NCBI RefSeq assembly: GCF_932526225.1 | Contig: NC_064040.1 | Location: 9,142,865 to 9,206,864 of the forward strand | From: Nematostella vectensis | Lineage: Eukaryota > Cnidaria > Anthozoa > Actiniaria > Edwardsiidae | Direction: 5' to 3' | DNA: 64,000 nucleotides | Shown here: one piece after another, positions 24,861 through 39,800 of the stretch | Numbering within the stretch: the first letter of the stretch is position 1 | Layout of the letters: each line of letters opens with the position of its first letter | Position numbers and translations under genes: made by a program | Notes under the pieces: model-generated | Told to the model about the DNA's origin: nothing | Databases searched by the model: none | What the model saw: the letters and a program-made list of their open reading frames with translations, nothing else

Positions 24861-27800
24861 ATGGCGGCCAGTGTAAGAGCCAAACAAATCGGTAAGAAGT
24901 TATTCTAACGATGTTTCCGCAGTGATCTGTATTCACAATTTATGGGATAGTATTCATGGGGATCCTCTATGCTATTTTTAATCTGTCATTTTAGGTTATG
25001 CTAAACTTTTATGCTCTGATTTGAGCCTGGCTTCGTCGTGCAATCGACGCGTTATGAAAATATGAAATAAAAAAAAAAACGGAAAAGTTTGTGTAGTTAT
25101 GACAATGACAACATATTGGATTTGTGATTTGTAATAGACGTCTGAAAGTGATGACATTTAATAAGGATCAGTTGACTGAAAGAGGAACGGAAAGGATTTG
25201 GGATTTCTTAGAAGGGGATTGTCATGGGTGGGTACGTAAGAAAATAATTTAGAGTAAAGGCCCAGTGTAAAGGAGAGTTTGAAGGAAAGGAGTTATGCTT
25301 AGCATAATGGTACTGTGTTACTGCACTACACGAGTCTGTTCTTGAGATACTATAGGGAGGTGTTTTTGGAGGTAATAAGCACTTCACCCAAACAACAGGA
25401 TTGTTGACTCTCATTGAATTTTGCCTTGTCTTTTGTTGGACTTACAGTAGTAACGTCAGGTGGTTGATATATCATGTCAGTCTCCTGAGTTTTAAGCATA
25501 GAGGTCGGCATATACAATGCTCACATTTATTGTGCTGTGTCTAAATGACTGGTACTTTGCTGAAGTAGCTTACTCAATCATTTTTGCCTCCATGCAGGCC
25601 CGTAGCCAGGGGGGTTCAGACGAAACCCCCCAACCTGGCTCAAAGGTCCGCTCAGAGCAAACAAAAAATTATAACGTTTGACTGGATATACTGTGCAAAT
25701 AAATGTCTTTAAAATGACTAGGAAAATCTTTTTAGAATAATTATCTTTGTTATTATCGCTATATGTTAAAAAGCACCCTATAAATAACATTTTAAATACA
25801 AGATTGAATTTATTTGGAGTATTGATTGCCTAATGTAATAAGGCGAGGTGAGGGGGAAATTTGGTCTGCTGAAATGGAAAATAGAACCACCCCGCTTAAA
25901 ATCCTGGTTATGGGCCTGCCATGGGAGTAGATGTTATAAATGCAAGTACTTTAATATGGTACCCCCAGAATCTGTGAAATTGCAAATTATAAATGTGAAT
26001 AGTATTCTCTTAATCAATGCTTGGCCACTCTTCAAAAGGTGGAATATAATAATAATAGATAATATATGCATTTATTTAAACATGATAGTATTTACAGCAC
26101 AGCTGATGTGGTTGTGTACAATTCACTTGCACTAATTACTCAATCTAAATGTTACTAACTAAAATTATTTGGATTAACTACAGGACCTAGTCAATACAAA
26201 CAATATGTTAATTAACTAACTAAAATTTGACTAACATGTCATTTACTTGAAACTGTCTAACATATGTAATGAACTAGCTAACTAGCAGACTGGCTGTCTG
26301 ATTCCTGCCGAGTCTTAATGCCAGCTCATTTTCTCTCTCTCTTTTGAAAGAACCTAGTATTTCACTAGTCTGGGCCTCATTCATTTGCGCAAATCTCTAG
26401 GATCACCGTTTATTTAGTTATTTTGTGAGCAGTCTCCAGTCATTTAAACACATAATATTTAATGTAGTAAGCTTGGCTAAACAAATGGTATACAGTGGAT
26501 AGGAGTATGTGTGGGTTAAGCCTGTATAGCTAGCAGATGTTTAATGTATGATGTTTGGGTTCCTTCAGAGGCTCTTAAGCGTATGCTGAACCTCAACAAA
26601 CCTGTGGGCAAGTCTGTTGCTGCGGAGCCTGTTTGGAAGGTAAAGAGAATGTTTATTCTTATTCTTCTTCTTATTATTATTATTGCTATTGCTATTTACA
26701 CATTCTAAAGCAATAAACAATTGATATTAAAATGAATATTTTTGTTGGTAGGTTTTTGTGTATGACAGATATTTTATATTATTTGTTGGTAGGTTTTAGT
26801 ATATGACAGATATTATCTATTATTTGTTGGTAGGTTTTAGTATATGACAGACATTATATATATTATTTGTTGGTAGGTTCTAGTATATGACAGATTTGGC
26901 CAAGACATCATCTCACCTTTACTTACCGTCAAAGAGCTCCGGGACCTGGGAGTTACTCTACACTTGTAAGTAGATTGAACTTACAGGACAAGTGCAGTAC
27001 ATGAATATGTAATAATTGGGATTTATTTTGATGATAATGCTCTTGATGATAATAAAGAACAAGTAATGCTAGTGGTGGTAATTATTTTTCCATCATTGCC
27101 ATGATGATGATCCATCAGCAGCAACACCATCACAGCGTCCATCAGCACCAATTTCGCCATCATCACAAAAGTTTTAAAGGTCTTAAGGTCCTTGTATCAT
27201 CATCATCATCACAAAAACCAATATAACGATCATCATTGAACCAATATATGTGTAATTTTCCAACCAATCATTAGCACCATCATCATCAACAATATCATAA
27301 TCATTATTATTATCACCACCATCATCATCATTTTCATCATTGTCGTCGTCATCGGCGGCGGCGGCAGCATCATCATCATTATCACCATCATAAGCACCAC
27401 AATTTCCATCATCAAATGCCAACTAGTCATCATCACATCAACCATCATTTACCTCCTCCATCTTCAGGTAATCATTATCACATCATTGTTCTGTAACTGC
27501 CACTGTTGCTATTTTACCTAATGTGCTTGTTATTTAGGTTGCTGCACACTGAACGAGACCCAATACCTGAAGTACCTGCAGTTTATTTTGTTATGCCCAC
27601 AGAAGAAAATGTTAAGAGAATTTGTCAAGTAAGTGTTGGATCAAATATACTTTCTTTGCCTTCAACTTTACCATGTTGAATCTATGCTCTTGTAATCTAG
27701 CATTACAGCTACAATTAGCAAATCAACCATCCACAATAAGTCCGATACTTAGTCTGATAATGAGTAATATTTGATTCAAGGTATCTTGCCAATTACTCGC

Positions 27801-30800
27801 TTGAATTAGTTGATAGAAAAGGATGATTTGTGTGACTCTGTATGTGTGATTGTGATTGGCCTTGTTTGATAAGGTTTGATTAAAAATAACATTATTTCAT
27901 GTCATCAAAGATTTGTTGTTGTTTTTCCTTTTCACTTAGGACTGCAGGAACCAACTATATGAATCATACTATTTAAATTTCATCACTGCAATCTCAAGGC
28001 ATCGTCTAGAGGAACTAGCCACTGTTGCCCTTCAAACAAACTGTGTAAATCAAATTTCTAAGGTAAGAACATTTACTGTACAGTTCTTCAATATTCATTC
28101 ATATACATGGCGTTCCTGGTATCTGAGATTTTTTAATCATTTTAAACATGTAAAAAAGTTAAAAAAAATTAAAAAGTTTTTGGTTGAAATTTAAGCATCT
28201 TTCATGATTTCTTCAACCAGAAACATCAAAAGACCAGTTTATTATAACATCTGTGAGTGTGATTTCTCCCCTAGGTCTATGATCAGTATCTGAACTTTAT
28301 TTCATTGGAAGATGAAATGTTTACTACGAGGTTCCAGGAACGTGATGCAATATCATACTACGGTAGGTGATAAAATGTGGAAATGTGGTGAATATGCTGA
28401 TCTTTCATAGCTCAAATGGCTTTGTTGCAGTCCAATCCCACCAAGCCTACATAACTAACCAACCTAATTTGTAATTTGGGGACATAAAAGGACCACTTTA
28501 GAAGGTTGAGCAGTACAGTGGAGGCAGCACGGTGCACCTTAAATAGCAGTCCCCATATGAAGACCCTGCCATATGACTGTAAATCTAGGTTTATTCAGGT
28601 TATGGCTGCAATTCTGGATAATATCAGCTCTATTCCCTTTCCATTTTGCTTCCCTATGATGATCTTCTAATTGTTTGTTTTTACGTCTGGTATTTTAGCC
28701 CTCAACAGGCCTGATGCAAAAGACACAGACATTGAGATGCTTAGGGATGCTCTAGTGGACAGCTTGTTTTGCTTACTAGCATCATTAGGTAAGCATTAAA
28801 ACAACTTTTTGTACTCCACAATAATTTGTCATCTCATGACCAAAATACCAAGTGATTTCACAGGAAATTTTGAGCGTAAATTGAAAACTTTACCTTACAA
28901 TCCTCATTATTTTTGGTTTTTACCTTTTTTAAGGATGGGAACTATTATTATCGGAAAAGGTTAAGAACGAGATTTCCAAAGCTTGGATCAAGCTTTTTTT
29001 GTGTCTTATGCTTCATGTAAACTATACATAGAAAGGATTGTTTGAATTACAAATGCTATGTACTGGATGTCCTTTAGTTTTCAACAACTAACATTTAATT
29101 TTTTATTGAAAGAATAATAATCACCACCACCACCACCACCATCATCATTATTATCAAAAACATTATAAACATAAATTATTGGTTTACACAAGGTGTCAAA
29201 CAAGCATGCTTTGGTAGATCTCTACTGTCCAACCCCCACCCCTCCCCCCAGCATACCTTTCGTTTCCTTTGTTCAGTTTGCCCTACTGGGAGTGGCTGAA
29301 AATCCTTTATTATTAACATTGTGATTATGGTGTCATTACAGGTACTGTCCCAATAATAAGGTGTCCAAAAGGAAATGCAGCAGAGATAGTCGCCGAGGTC
29401 AGTTTATTGGTCATTTGTTCCATATTTTTATCAGTTTACAGTATATGAAAGACATGACAGAAAAACATGACTTAACACTTCAAATAAGCTCATTTCAGAT
29501 CTAATAAGGCAGAAAATCTCTCTAAGTATTTAGTGAGTAATAGCAAATATAATATCAAATGCGACTTTTTTTAAATTGATGCGACTTTTTGTAAAGTGTC
29601 ATTGAAATTTGAGCTTTTCGTCCCTGAGCGCAAGGAGGGTCAAGGAAAAATATCTTAAAAAGCAAAAAATATGGGTATGGGCATTTCGGCCTCACGTTAT
29701 TTGTGTTTCAAAAATCAGTCCGGAATACAAGGAACCGATGGCCATTGTAAGAAATTGTGTCTTCTTTCTCTATCTTGAATTGCGAATTTTCCAGGTTTTT
29801 CCGTCATGTCTATATAAATGATTCCTAGGGAGAGGGTGGGGTGGATAAGGATGACCCTTTTATTAAAATAAAAGTAAACAAGGTTGATTACCCTATGTTG
29901 TAGGGTCTAAAATTCTACCCACTGCTATTTCTTTGGGGGTCTTTAAAGATTCCCTCAATTCTGCTATCCTTTAGGGGTCTGAAAAACGTATTTAACAGTA
30001 GAAGTCTAGTCAACTGAGCACTAAATACTTGCACTTTTGTCTGTATTTACTTGTAGTGCTATCTCACGGGGCTAAAAGTTGCTTTGGTCACACCAAATGT
30101 GATATCCTGGCTAATGAATTGCTGCTCACCACACATAAAGTGCTATCTCTAAGGGATAATATTGATTTTGTCCACTATCACCCCATGTTTTCTGGAAAAA
30201 AAAAACCCTGGAATAATTCACTAATGAACATCCTATTTGAATAATGCAGGCCCTTGATAAAAAGCTCAGAGAGAACTTGAGGGATTCAAGAAACAGTCTT
30301 TTTACAACTGATATCCCCTCTGGTCAAATCAGGTACATCAAAGAAGGAACACATGCTATATTGTAAAAGGAATGTGAGAGTTGAGTCACCAATCACGCCA
30401 GACTTTGTTGAGTGTGAAGCTCCATTGATATAAAAAAGCAGAGCTGATTATTAAATTAACCTGGCTTTCAGTTTCAGTTAAATTGTGTCCCAGAGGTGTG
30501 CTTGGATTCTCTACAAGTATTTTTGTATGTCTGAATGTGAGAATTGGATGAGTTTCAGAATTAGAATCAGAATGCACAGCTCCATGCATCATACAGTGCT
30601 TACTAACATTTTCTCTTCTAGTTTTCAGAGGCCAGTGTTGGTGATTCTGGATCGCAACATGGATCTATGCACCCCATTGCACCATACCTGGACATACCAA
30701 GCTCTTGCCCACGACGTCCTGGTAGGTGTGGCTCTGCTGTTATTACCTTATTTTCTCATATATATATAAGGGATGACATGGCAGAGATGAAAAAAATAAT

Positions 30801-33800
30801 AATAATGATGATGACGATGATTTTAATAAAAATTCTTACAATAACAATAATAATAATAATAATAACAATAACAATAACAATACAATACTAATAATAATAA
30901 TTTGTTTATTAATTACCCATTGCAGTGATACTGAATTACAGGTAAAATGGTCGCATATATGTGTACTAGCTACTAATGCCTAAGATTAATACTTCACAGA
31001 TACAAATTTTCTCAATCTGTTTGTAGTTTAAAGCTTTCTCTGATCTTAAATTATAATTGCCCTTTTTTACTGTACCTGTTTGCATTTTTTAACTGTATCC
31101 CGTCTGGCCACACCCCAGGAATTGCACCTGAATAGAGTGGTTGTCAGGGAAACGCCCCCTCAAGTGAATGACGACCACCCTGATGCTCACCACAGGCACC
31201 CCAAGCAAGTCAAAGTCAAGACATATGACCTTCACAACACTGATAAATTTTGGAATAGTCACAAGGGGAGGTAATATAACTGCCCCTCACATCCTAGGAT
31301 ATACCACAGGCATCCCCAAAATCTCAAGGTCAAAACAGTTAAATTTTTGGATGGCAACAAAAGAAGACCATATACCCCACTCCATCACACAAGTCAAGAG
31401 AAGCTTTTATTCCTCCATTCTAATTCTTACAACTCCAAACAACTGAAGATAAGGCACTATACGGTGGTATTCCCAACAACAGATCCACTAGCTGTTTCAA
31501 TTTTCACTGCACTTATGACGCTCTGAATAAGCAGTGACATCTTGCAAAAAAGATGTCTGGTCATGTTCACGAGTGTTTATCACTATCAATGGTGCATGTT
31601 TTCCTCAGTCCATTCCCCATAATCACTAACCATGGCCATGTTTTCCTCAGTCCATTCCCAATTATCACTAATCACGGTGCATGTTTTCCTCAGTCCATTC
31701 CCCATGATCACTAACCATGGTGCATGCTTTCCTCAGTCCATTCCCCATGATCACTAACCATGGTGCATGTTTTCCTCAGTCCATTCCCCATTATCACTAA
31801 CCATGGTGCATGTTTTCCTCAGTCCATTCCCCATGATCACTAACCATGGCCATGTTTTCCTCAGTCCATTCCCCATTATCACTAACCATGGTGCATGTTT
31901 TCCTCAGTCCATTCCCCATTATCACTAACCATGGTGCATGTTTTCCTCAGTCCATTCCCCATTATCACTAACCATGGTGCATGTTTTCCTCAGTCCATTC
32001 CCCATTATCACTAACCATGGTGCATGTTTTCCTCAGTCCATTCCCCATTATCACTAACCATGGCCATGTTTTCCCCAGTCCATTCCCAATTATCACTAAT
32101 CACGGTGCATGTTTTCCTCAGTCCATTCCCCATTATCACTAACCATGGTGCATGCTTTCCTCAGTCCATTCCCCATGATCACTAATCACGGTGCATGTTT
32201 TCCTCAGTCCATTCCCCATTATCACTAACCATGGTGCATGCTTTCCTCAGTCCATTCCCCATTATCACTAACCATGGTGCATGTTTTCCTCAGTCCATTC
32301 CCCATTATCACTAATCACGGTGCATGTTTTCCTCAGTCCATTCCCCATTATCACTAACCATGGTGCATGCTTTCCTCAGTCCATTCCCCATTATCACTAA
32401 CCATGGTGCATGTTTTCCTCAGTCCATTCCCCATTATCACTAATCACAGTGCATGTTTTCCTCAGTCCATTCCCAATTATCACTAATCACGGTGCATGTT
32501 TTCCTCAGTCCATTCCCCATGATCACTAACCATGGTGCATGCTTTCCTCAGTCCATTCCCCATGATCACTAACCATGGTGCATGTTTTCCTCAGTCCATT
32601 CCCCATTATCACTAACCATGGTGCATGTTTTCCTCAGTCCATTCCCCATGATCACTAACCATGGTGCATGCTTTCCTCAGTCCATTCCCCATTATCACTA
32701 ACCATGGTGCATGCTTTCCTCAGTCCATTCCCCATGATCACTAATCACGGTGCATGTTTTCCTCAGTCCATTCCCCATTATCACTAACCATGGTGCATGC
32801 TTTCCTCAGTCCATTCCCCATTATCACTAACCATGGTGCATGTTTTCCTCAGTCCATTCCCCATTATCACTAACCATGGTGCATGTTTTCCTCAGTCCAT
32901 TCCCCATTATCACTAACCATGGTGCATGCTTTCCTCAGTCCATTCCCCATGATCACTAATCACGGTGCATGTTTTCCTCAGTCCATTCCCCATTATCACT
33001 AACCATGGTGCATGTTTTCCTCAGTCCATTCCCCATTATCACTAACCATGGTGCATGTTTTCCTCAGTCCATTCCCCATTATCACTAACCATGGTGCATG
33101 TTTTCCTCAGTCCATTCCCCATGATCACTAATCACGGTGCATGTTTTCCTCAGTCCATTCCCAATTATCACTAACCATGGTGCATGCTTTCCTCAGTCCA
33201 TTCCCCATAATCACTAACCATGGTGCATGCTTTCCTCAGTCCATTCCCCATAATCACTAACCATGGTGCATGTTTTCCTCAGTCCATTCCCCATTATCAC
33301 TAACCATGGTGCATGCTTTCCTCAGTCCATTCCCCATGATCACTAATCATGGTCATGTTTTCCTCAGTCCATTCCCAATTATCACTAATCACGGTGCATG
33401 TTTTCCTCAGTCCATTCCCCATGATCACTAACCATGGTCATGTTTTCCTCAGTCCATTCCTCATTATCACTAATCATGGTGCATGTTTTCCTCAGTCCAT
33501 TCCCCATTATCACTAACCATGGTGCATGCTTTCCTCAGTCCATTCCCCATGATCACTAACCATGGTGCATGCTTTCCTCAGTCCATTCCCCATGATCACT
33601 AATCATGGTCATGTTTTCCTCAGTCCATTCCCAATTATCACTAATCACGGTGCATGTTTTCCTCAGTCCATTCCCCATGATCACTAACCATGGTGCATGT
33701 TTTCCTCAGTCCATTCCCCATTATCACTAACCATGGTGCATGTTTTCCTCAGTCCATTCCCCATTATCACTAACCATGGTGCATGTTTTCCTCAGTCCAT

Positions 33801-36800
33801 TCCCCATTATCACTAACCATGGTGCATGTTTTCCTCAGTCCATTCCCCATTATCACTAACCATGGTGCATGCTTTCCTCAGTCCATTCCCCATGATCACT
33901 AACCATGGTGCATGTTTTCCTCAGTCCATTCCCCATTATCACTAACCATGGTGCATGCTTTCCTCAGTCCATTCCCCATGATCACTAATCATGGTCATGT
34001 TTTCCTCAGTCCATTCCCAATTATCACTAATCACGGTGCATGTTTTCCTCAGTCCATTCCCCATTATCACTAACCATGGTGCATGTTTTCCTCAGTCCAT
34101 TCCCCATTATCACTAATCATGGTCATGTTTTCCTCATTCCATTCCCAATTATCACTAACCATGGTGCATGTTTTCCTCAGTCCATTCCCCATGATCACTA
34201 ACCATGGTGCATGCTTTCCTCAGTCCATTCCCCATGATCACTAACCATGGTCATGTTTTCCTCAGTCCATTCCCCATTATCACTAATCACGGTGCATGTT
34301 TTCCTCAGTCCATTCCCAATTATCACTAATCATGGTCATGTTTTCCTCAGTCCATTCCCCATTATCACTAACCATGGTGCATGTTTTCCTCAGTCCATTC
34401 CCCATTATCACTAATCATGGTCATGTTTTCCTCAGTCCATTCCCCATTATCACTAACCACGGCCATGTTTTCCTCAGTCCATTCCCCATGATCACTAACC
34501 ATGGTGCATGCTTTCCTCAGTCCATTCCCCATGATCACTAATCATGGTCATGTTTTCCTCAGTCCATTCCCCATGATCACTAACCATGGTCATGCTTTCC
34601 TCAGTCCATTCCCCATGATCACTAACCATGGTGCATGTTTTCCTCAGTCCATTCCCCATGATCACTAACCATGGTGCATGCTTTCCTCAGTCCATTCCCC
34701 AATGTTGCTGAGTCAATAGAAAAAGAATTGAATGAGTACAAAGCATCCGAAGAGGAGGTCAAGAGACTGAAGAATGTCATGGTACGTAACCACCTGACAT
34801 CCTCACCACACCCATCCAGGGGCAGCATATGGGAAGGGCAGAGGGGGCGCTTGCCAGCCACATGAAATTGTACTTATAACTGATCCTGTGAAAAATGTAA
34901 TGAAAAAATTTCAAGGCCTTTTGTGGTTATTTCGGTACACTATCTGACAAAGAAATCACACATCCTTGCAATGACCTCATCGATGTACATGGCAATTACA
35001 AAACCGCAAGTTAGGCTGTTAAAAAGATTTTGAAAATCACCTCTCCTTGTGGTGCCTCCCCAATGGAAAAATTAATAAGTGCCCCGGTACTTATTCAAGC
35101 AATTATGGTATTCTAACTTCTATTTGTATATCAGGGTATAGATGAAAGTAACGAGGAAGTCATGGGAGAAATTTTTGCAGACAGTACTGCAAAGCTCACA
35201 TCTGCTGTCAGGTAAGAGACAGTTTAACATTTGCCGTGACCATTCCTTACTTAAATTTACTGGACACTTTTGTTTCAATTTGCCTGAATAATTTTTCAAA
35301 TCTCTGATATTTGGATTCTAGTTCATTGCCTGAACTACTCGAGAAGAAGAGATTGATTGACATGCACACAAACATCGCCACCGCGTTGCTTGACCACATT
35401 AAGGTACTGTATTTATTGGCATGCATACCAACATTGTCATCGCACTTCTTGACCACATTAATAAAGAAACTACATATATAGTGTATATACTGCATAAAGT
35501 AGCAAGAAGAGGTTGATTGACATGTACATCAACATTGCCACCGCACTGCTTGACCACATTATAGCCAAATTCGTTGTTGTGCAACCTCCCAGAATCGAAA
35601 ATTCCTTTCTTCATTTGGGAGTAGCGCGTTGTCAATCAAACCAAGCAATCAAAACCAGACAAACCAAAGCTTGTGTCTGACTATGAGCTATTCCCAAACA
35701 AGACCAGGATTTTGGATTCAGGAGGTCGCGCAACTACAAATTTGGCTTTAATGTGCTGCATAGGTACTGTACAGTGAAGTAAGGATTTGACAGATTTTAT
35801 TTTTAAGTGGATTTATTAAGATTTTGTTCTCAAAAATTGTCTGTTGAAACAATAACAAAGGTGTGGCTGACAAGGGCTCTTTAATGTTCCCCACTACCTT
35901 GCTGGGAAGATGTGACGTCTAATTGCTCCCTATTTTTATCCCCCCCCCCCCCCCAACCCCTTCTCCGTAACATGTTTATGACTGGGCCAAGTTTAATTCT
36001 TCTGTGTTCTAACCAATTTTTTTCTATTACTATTTATCATGGTTTATTATTATTATTATTTTATTTACCTGCAGGCCCGAAAGCTGGACATTTTTTTTGA
36101 GACAGAGGAGAAAATCATGAGCAAGTCGACTTTGGTATGTATGTCATAGAGAGAAAATGCCCTGCATTTTGGGGAGATAGACGGTTTATACTGTAGCATT
36201 CTATGTACCATGGCCTTCAATACAAAGTTTCAAAAAAGTTAACCAATAACTTGTACAATGTCATAACTAGGCGGATTAAGTGATTCATGAGTTGCACTTG
36301 TGCACTTCTTTGCCACACTACTGTAGCATGCTAGTGGAGTTCGTGTTAAGCATTTTACACATCTCCTTGGTTTTTATTGGTTTACTTTAGAATACTGTTA
36401 AGGTAGCTGTGCAAGCACATGTGGCACTATAAAACTTGAGCAGTATTAATGATTAACTTTTTCTCTTACAGGACAAGTCAATATTGGAGATCATTCAAGA
36501 TCCAGATGGTAAATTGTTGTTAGCGTGTTGTTGTTGCTGCTTTCATTGTTGGTGTTGCTTTCACTCTCCTTGCTGGTGCTTTTAGTTGGTGTTGCTTTCA
36601 CTCTCCTTGCTGGTGCTTTTAGTTGATGTTGCTTTCACTCTCCTTGCTGGTGCTTTCATTGTTGGTGTTGCTTTCACTCTCCTTGCTGGTGCTTTTATTG
36701 TTGGTGTTGCTTTCACTCTCCTTGCTGGTGCTTTTAGTTGATGTTGCTTTCACTCTCCTTGCTGGTGCTTTTATTGTTGATGTTGCTTTCACTCTCCTTG

Positions 36801-39800
36801 CTGGTGCTTTTATTGTTGATGTTGCTTTCACTCTCCTTGCTGGTGCTTTTAGTTGATGTTGCTTTCACTCTCCTTGCTGCTGCTTTTAGTTGATGTTGCT
36901 TTCACTCTCCTTGCTGCTGCTTTTAGTTGATGTTGCTTTCACTCTCCTTGCTGGTGCTTTTAGTTGATGTTGCTTTCACTCTCCTTGCTGGTGCTTTTAG
37001 TTGGTGTTGCTTTCACTCTCCTTGCTGGTGCTTTCATTGTTGATGTTGCTTTCACTCTCCTTGCTGGTGTTTTTAGTTGGTGTTGCTTTCACTCTCCTTG
37101 CTGGTGTTTTTAGTTGATGTTGCTTTCACTCTCCTTGCTGGTGCTTTCATTGTTGATGTTGCTTTCACTCTCCTTGCTGGTGTTTTTAGTTGGTGTTGCT
37201 TTCACTCTCCTTGCTGGTGCTTTTAGTTGATGTTGCTTTCACTCTCCTTGCTGGTGCTTTTAGTTGATGTTGCTTTCACTCTCCTTGCTGGTGCTTTTAG
37301 TTGATGTTGCTTTTACTCTCCTTGCTGGTGCTTTTAGTTGATGTTGCTTTCACTCTCCTTGCTGGTGTTTTTAGTTGGTGTTGCTTTCACTCTCCTTGCT
37401 GGTGCTTTTAGTTGATGTTGCTTTCACTCTCCTCGCTGGTGCTTTCATTGTTGATGTTGCTTTCACTCTCCTTGCTGGTGCTTTCATTGTTGATGTTGCT
37501 TTCACTCTCCTTGCTGGTGTTTTTAGTTGGTGTTGCTTTCACTCTCCTTGCTGGTGTTTTTAGTTGATGTTGCTTTCACTCTCCTTGCTGGTGCTTTCAT
37601 TGTTGATGTTGCTTTCACTCTCCTTGCTGGTGTTTTTAGTTGATGTTGCTTTCACTCTCCTTGCTGGTGCTTTTAGTTGATGTTGCTTTCACTCTCCTTG
37701 CTGGTGTTTTTAGTTGATGTTGCTTTCACTCTCCTTGCTGGTGCTTTCATTGTTGGTGTTGCTTTCACTCTCCTTGCTGGTGCTTTTATTGTTGGTGTTG
37801 CTTTCACTCTCCTTGCTGGTGCTTTTATTGTTGGTGTTGCTTTCACTCTCCTTGCTGGTGCTTTTAGTTGGTGTTGCTTTCACTCTCCTTGCTGGTGCTT
37901 TTAGTTGATGTTGCTTTCACTCTCCTTGCTGGTGCTTTTAGTTGATGTTGCTTTCACTCTCCTTGCTGGTGCTTTTAGTTGATGTTGCTTTCACTCTCCT
38001 TGCTGGTGCTTTAAGTTGATGTTGCTTTCACTCTCCTTGCTGGTGCTTTTAGTTGATGTTGCTTTCACTCTCCTTGCTGGTGCTTTTAGTTGATGTTGCT
38101 TTCACTCTCCTTGCTGGTGCTTTTAGTTGATGTTGCTTTCACTCTCCTTGCTGGTGCTTTTAGTTGATGTTGCTTTCACTCTCCTTGCTGGTGCTTTTAG
38201 TTGATGTTGCTTTCACTCTCCTTGCTGGTGCTTTTAGTTGATGTTGCTTTCACTCTCCTTGCTGGTGTTTTTAGTTGATGTTGCTTTCACTCTCCTTGCT
38301 GGTGCTTTCATTGTTGATGTTGCTTTCACTCTCCTTGCTGGTGTTTTTAGTTGGTGTTGCTTTCACTCTCCTTGCTGGTGCTTTTAGTTGATGTTGCTTT
38401 CACTCTCCTTGCTGGTGCTTTTAGTTGATGTTGCTTTCACTCTCCTTGCTGGTGCTTTTAGTTGATGTTGCTTTTACTCTCCTTGCTGGTGCTTTTAGTT
38501 GATGTTGCTTTCACTCTCCTTGCTGGTGTTTTTAGTTGGTGTTGCTTTCACTCTCCTTGCTGGTGCTTTTAGTTGATGTTGCTTTCACTCTCCTTGCTGG
38601 TGCTTTTAGTTGATGTTGCTTTCACTCTCCTTGCTGGTGCTTTTAGTTGATGTTGCTTTCACTCTCCTTGCTGGTGCTTTTAGTTGATGTTGCTTTCACT
38701 CTCCTTGCTGGTGCTTTTAGTTGATGTTGCTTTCACTCTCCTTGCTGGTGCTTTTATTGTTGGTGTTGCTTTCACTCTCCTTGCTGGTGCTTTTATTGTT
38801 GGTGTTGCTTTCACTCTCCTTGCTGGTGCTTTTAGTTGGTGTTGCTTTCACTCTCCTTGCTGGTGCTTTTAGTTGATGTTGCTTTCACTCTCCTTGCTGG
38901 TGCTTTTAGTTGATGTTGCTTTCACTCTCCTTGCTGGTGCTTTTAGTTGATGTTGCTTTCACTCTCCTTGCTGGTGCTTTTAGTTGATGTTGCTTTCACT
39001 CTCCTTGCTGGTGCTTTTAGTTGATGTTGCTTTCACTCTCCTTGCTGGTGCTTTTAGTTGATGTTGCTTTCACTCTCCTTGCTGGTGCTTTAAGTTGATG
39101 TTGCTTTCACTCTCCTTGCTGGTGCTTTTAGTTAGTGTTGCTTTCACTCTCCTTGCTGGTGCTTTTAGTTGATGTTGCTTTCACTCTCCTTGCTGGTTCT
39201 TTTATTGTTGGTGTTGCTGGTGCTTTTAGTTGATGTTGCTTTCACTCTCCTTGCTGGTGCTTTTAGTTGATGTTGCTTTCACTCTCCTTGCTGGTGCTTT
39301 TAGTTGATGTTGCTTTCACTCTCCTTGCTGGTGCTTTTAGTTGATGTTGCTTTCACTCTCCTTGCTGGTGCTTTTAGTTGATGTTGCTTTCACTCTCCTT
39401 GCTGGTGCTTTTAGTTGATGTTGCTTTCACTCTCCTTGCTGGTGCTTTTAGTTGGTGTTGCTTTCACTCTCCTTGCTGGTGCTTTTAGTTGATGTTGCTT
39501 TCACTCTCCTTGCTGGTGCTTTTAGTTGATGTTGCTTTCACTCTCCTTGCTGGTTCTTTTATTGTTGGTGTTGCTTTCACTCTCCTTGCTGGTGCTTTTA
39601 TTGTTGGTGTTGCTTTCACTCTCCTTGCTGGTGCTTTTATTGTTGATGTTGCTTTCACTCTCCTTGCTGGTGCTTTTAGTTGATGTTGCTTTCACTCTCC
39701 TTGCTGGTGTTTTTAGTTGATGTTGCTTTCACTCTCCTTGCTGGTGCTTTCATTGTTGGTGTTGCTTTCACTCTCCTTGCTGGTGCTTTTATTGTTGGTG

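Noticed and set aside
29609-29821. 70-residue plus-strand frame
   Set aside because: Lies wholly within a MITE that has a second copy at 11590-11962.
31590-34690. CRISPR-like direct repeat array
   Set aside because: There are no unique spacers; units are contiguous near-identical 43-mers in a eukaryotic intron.
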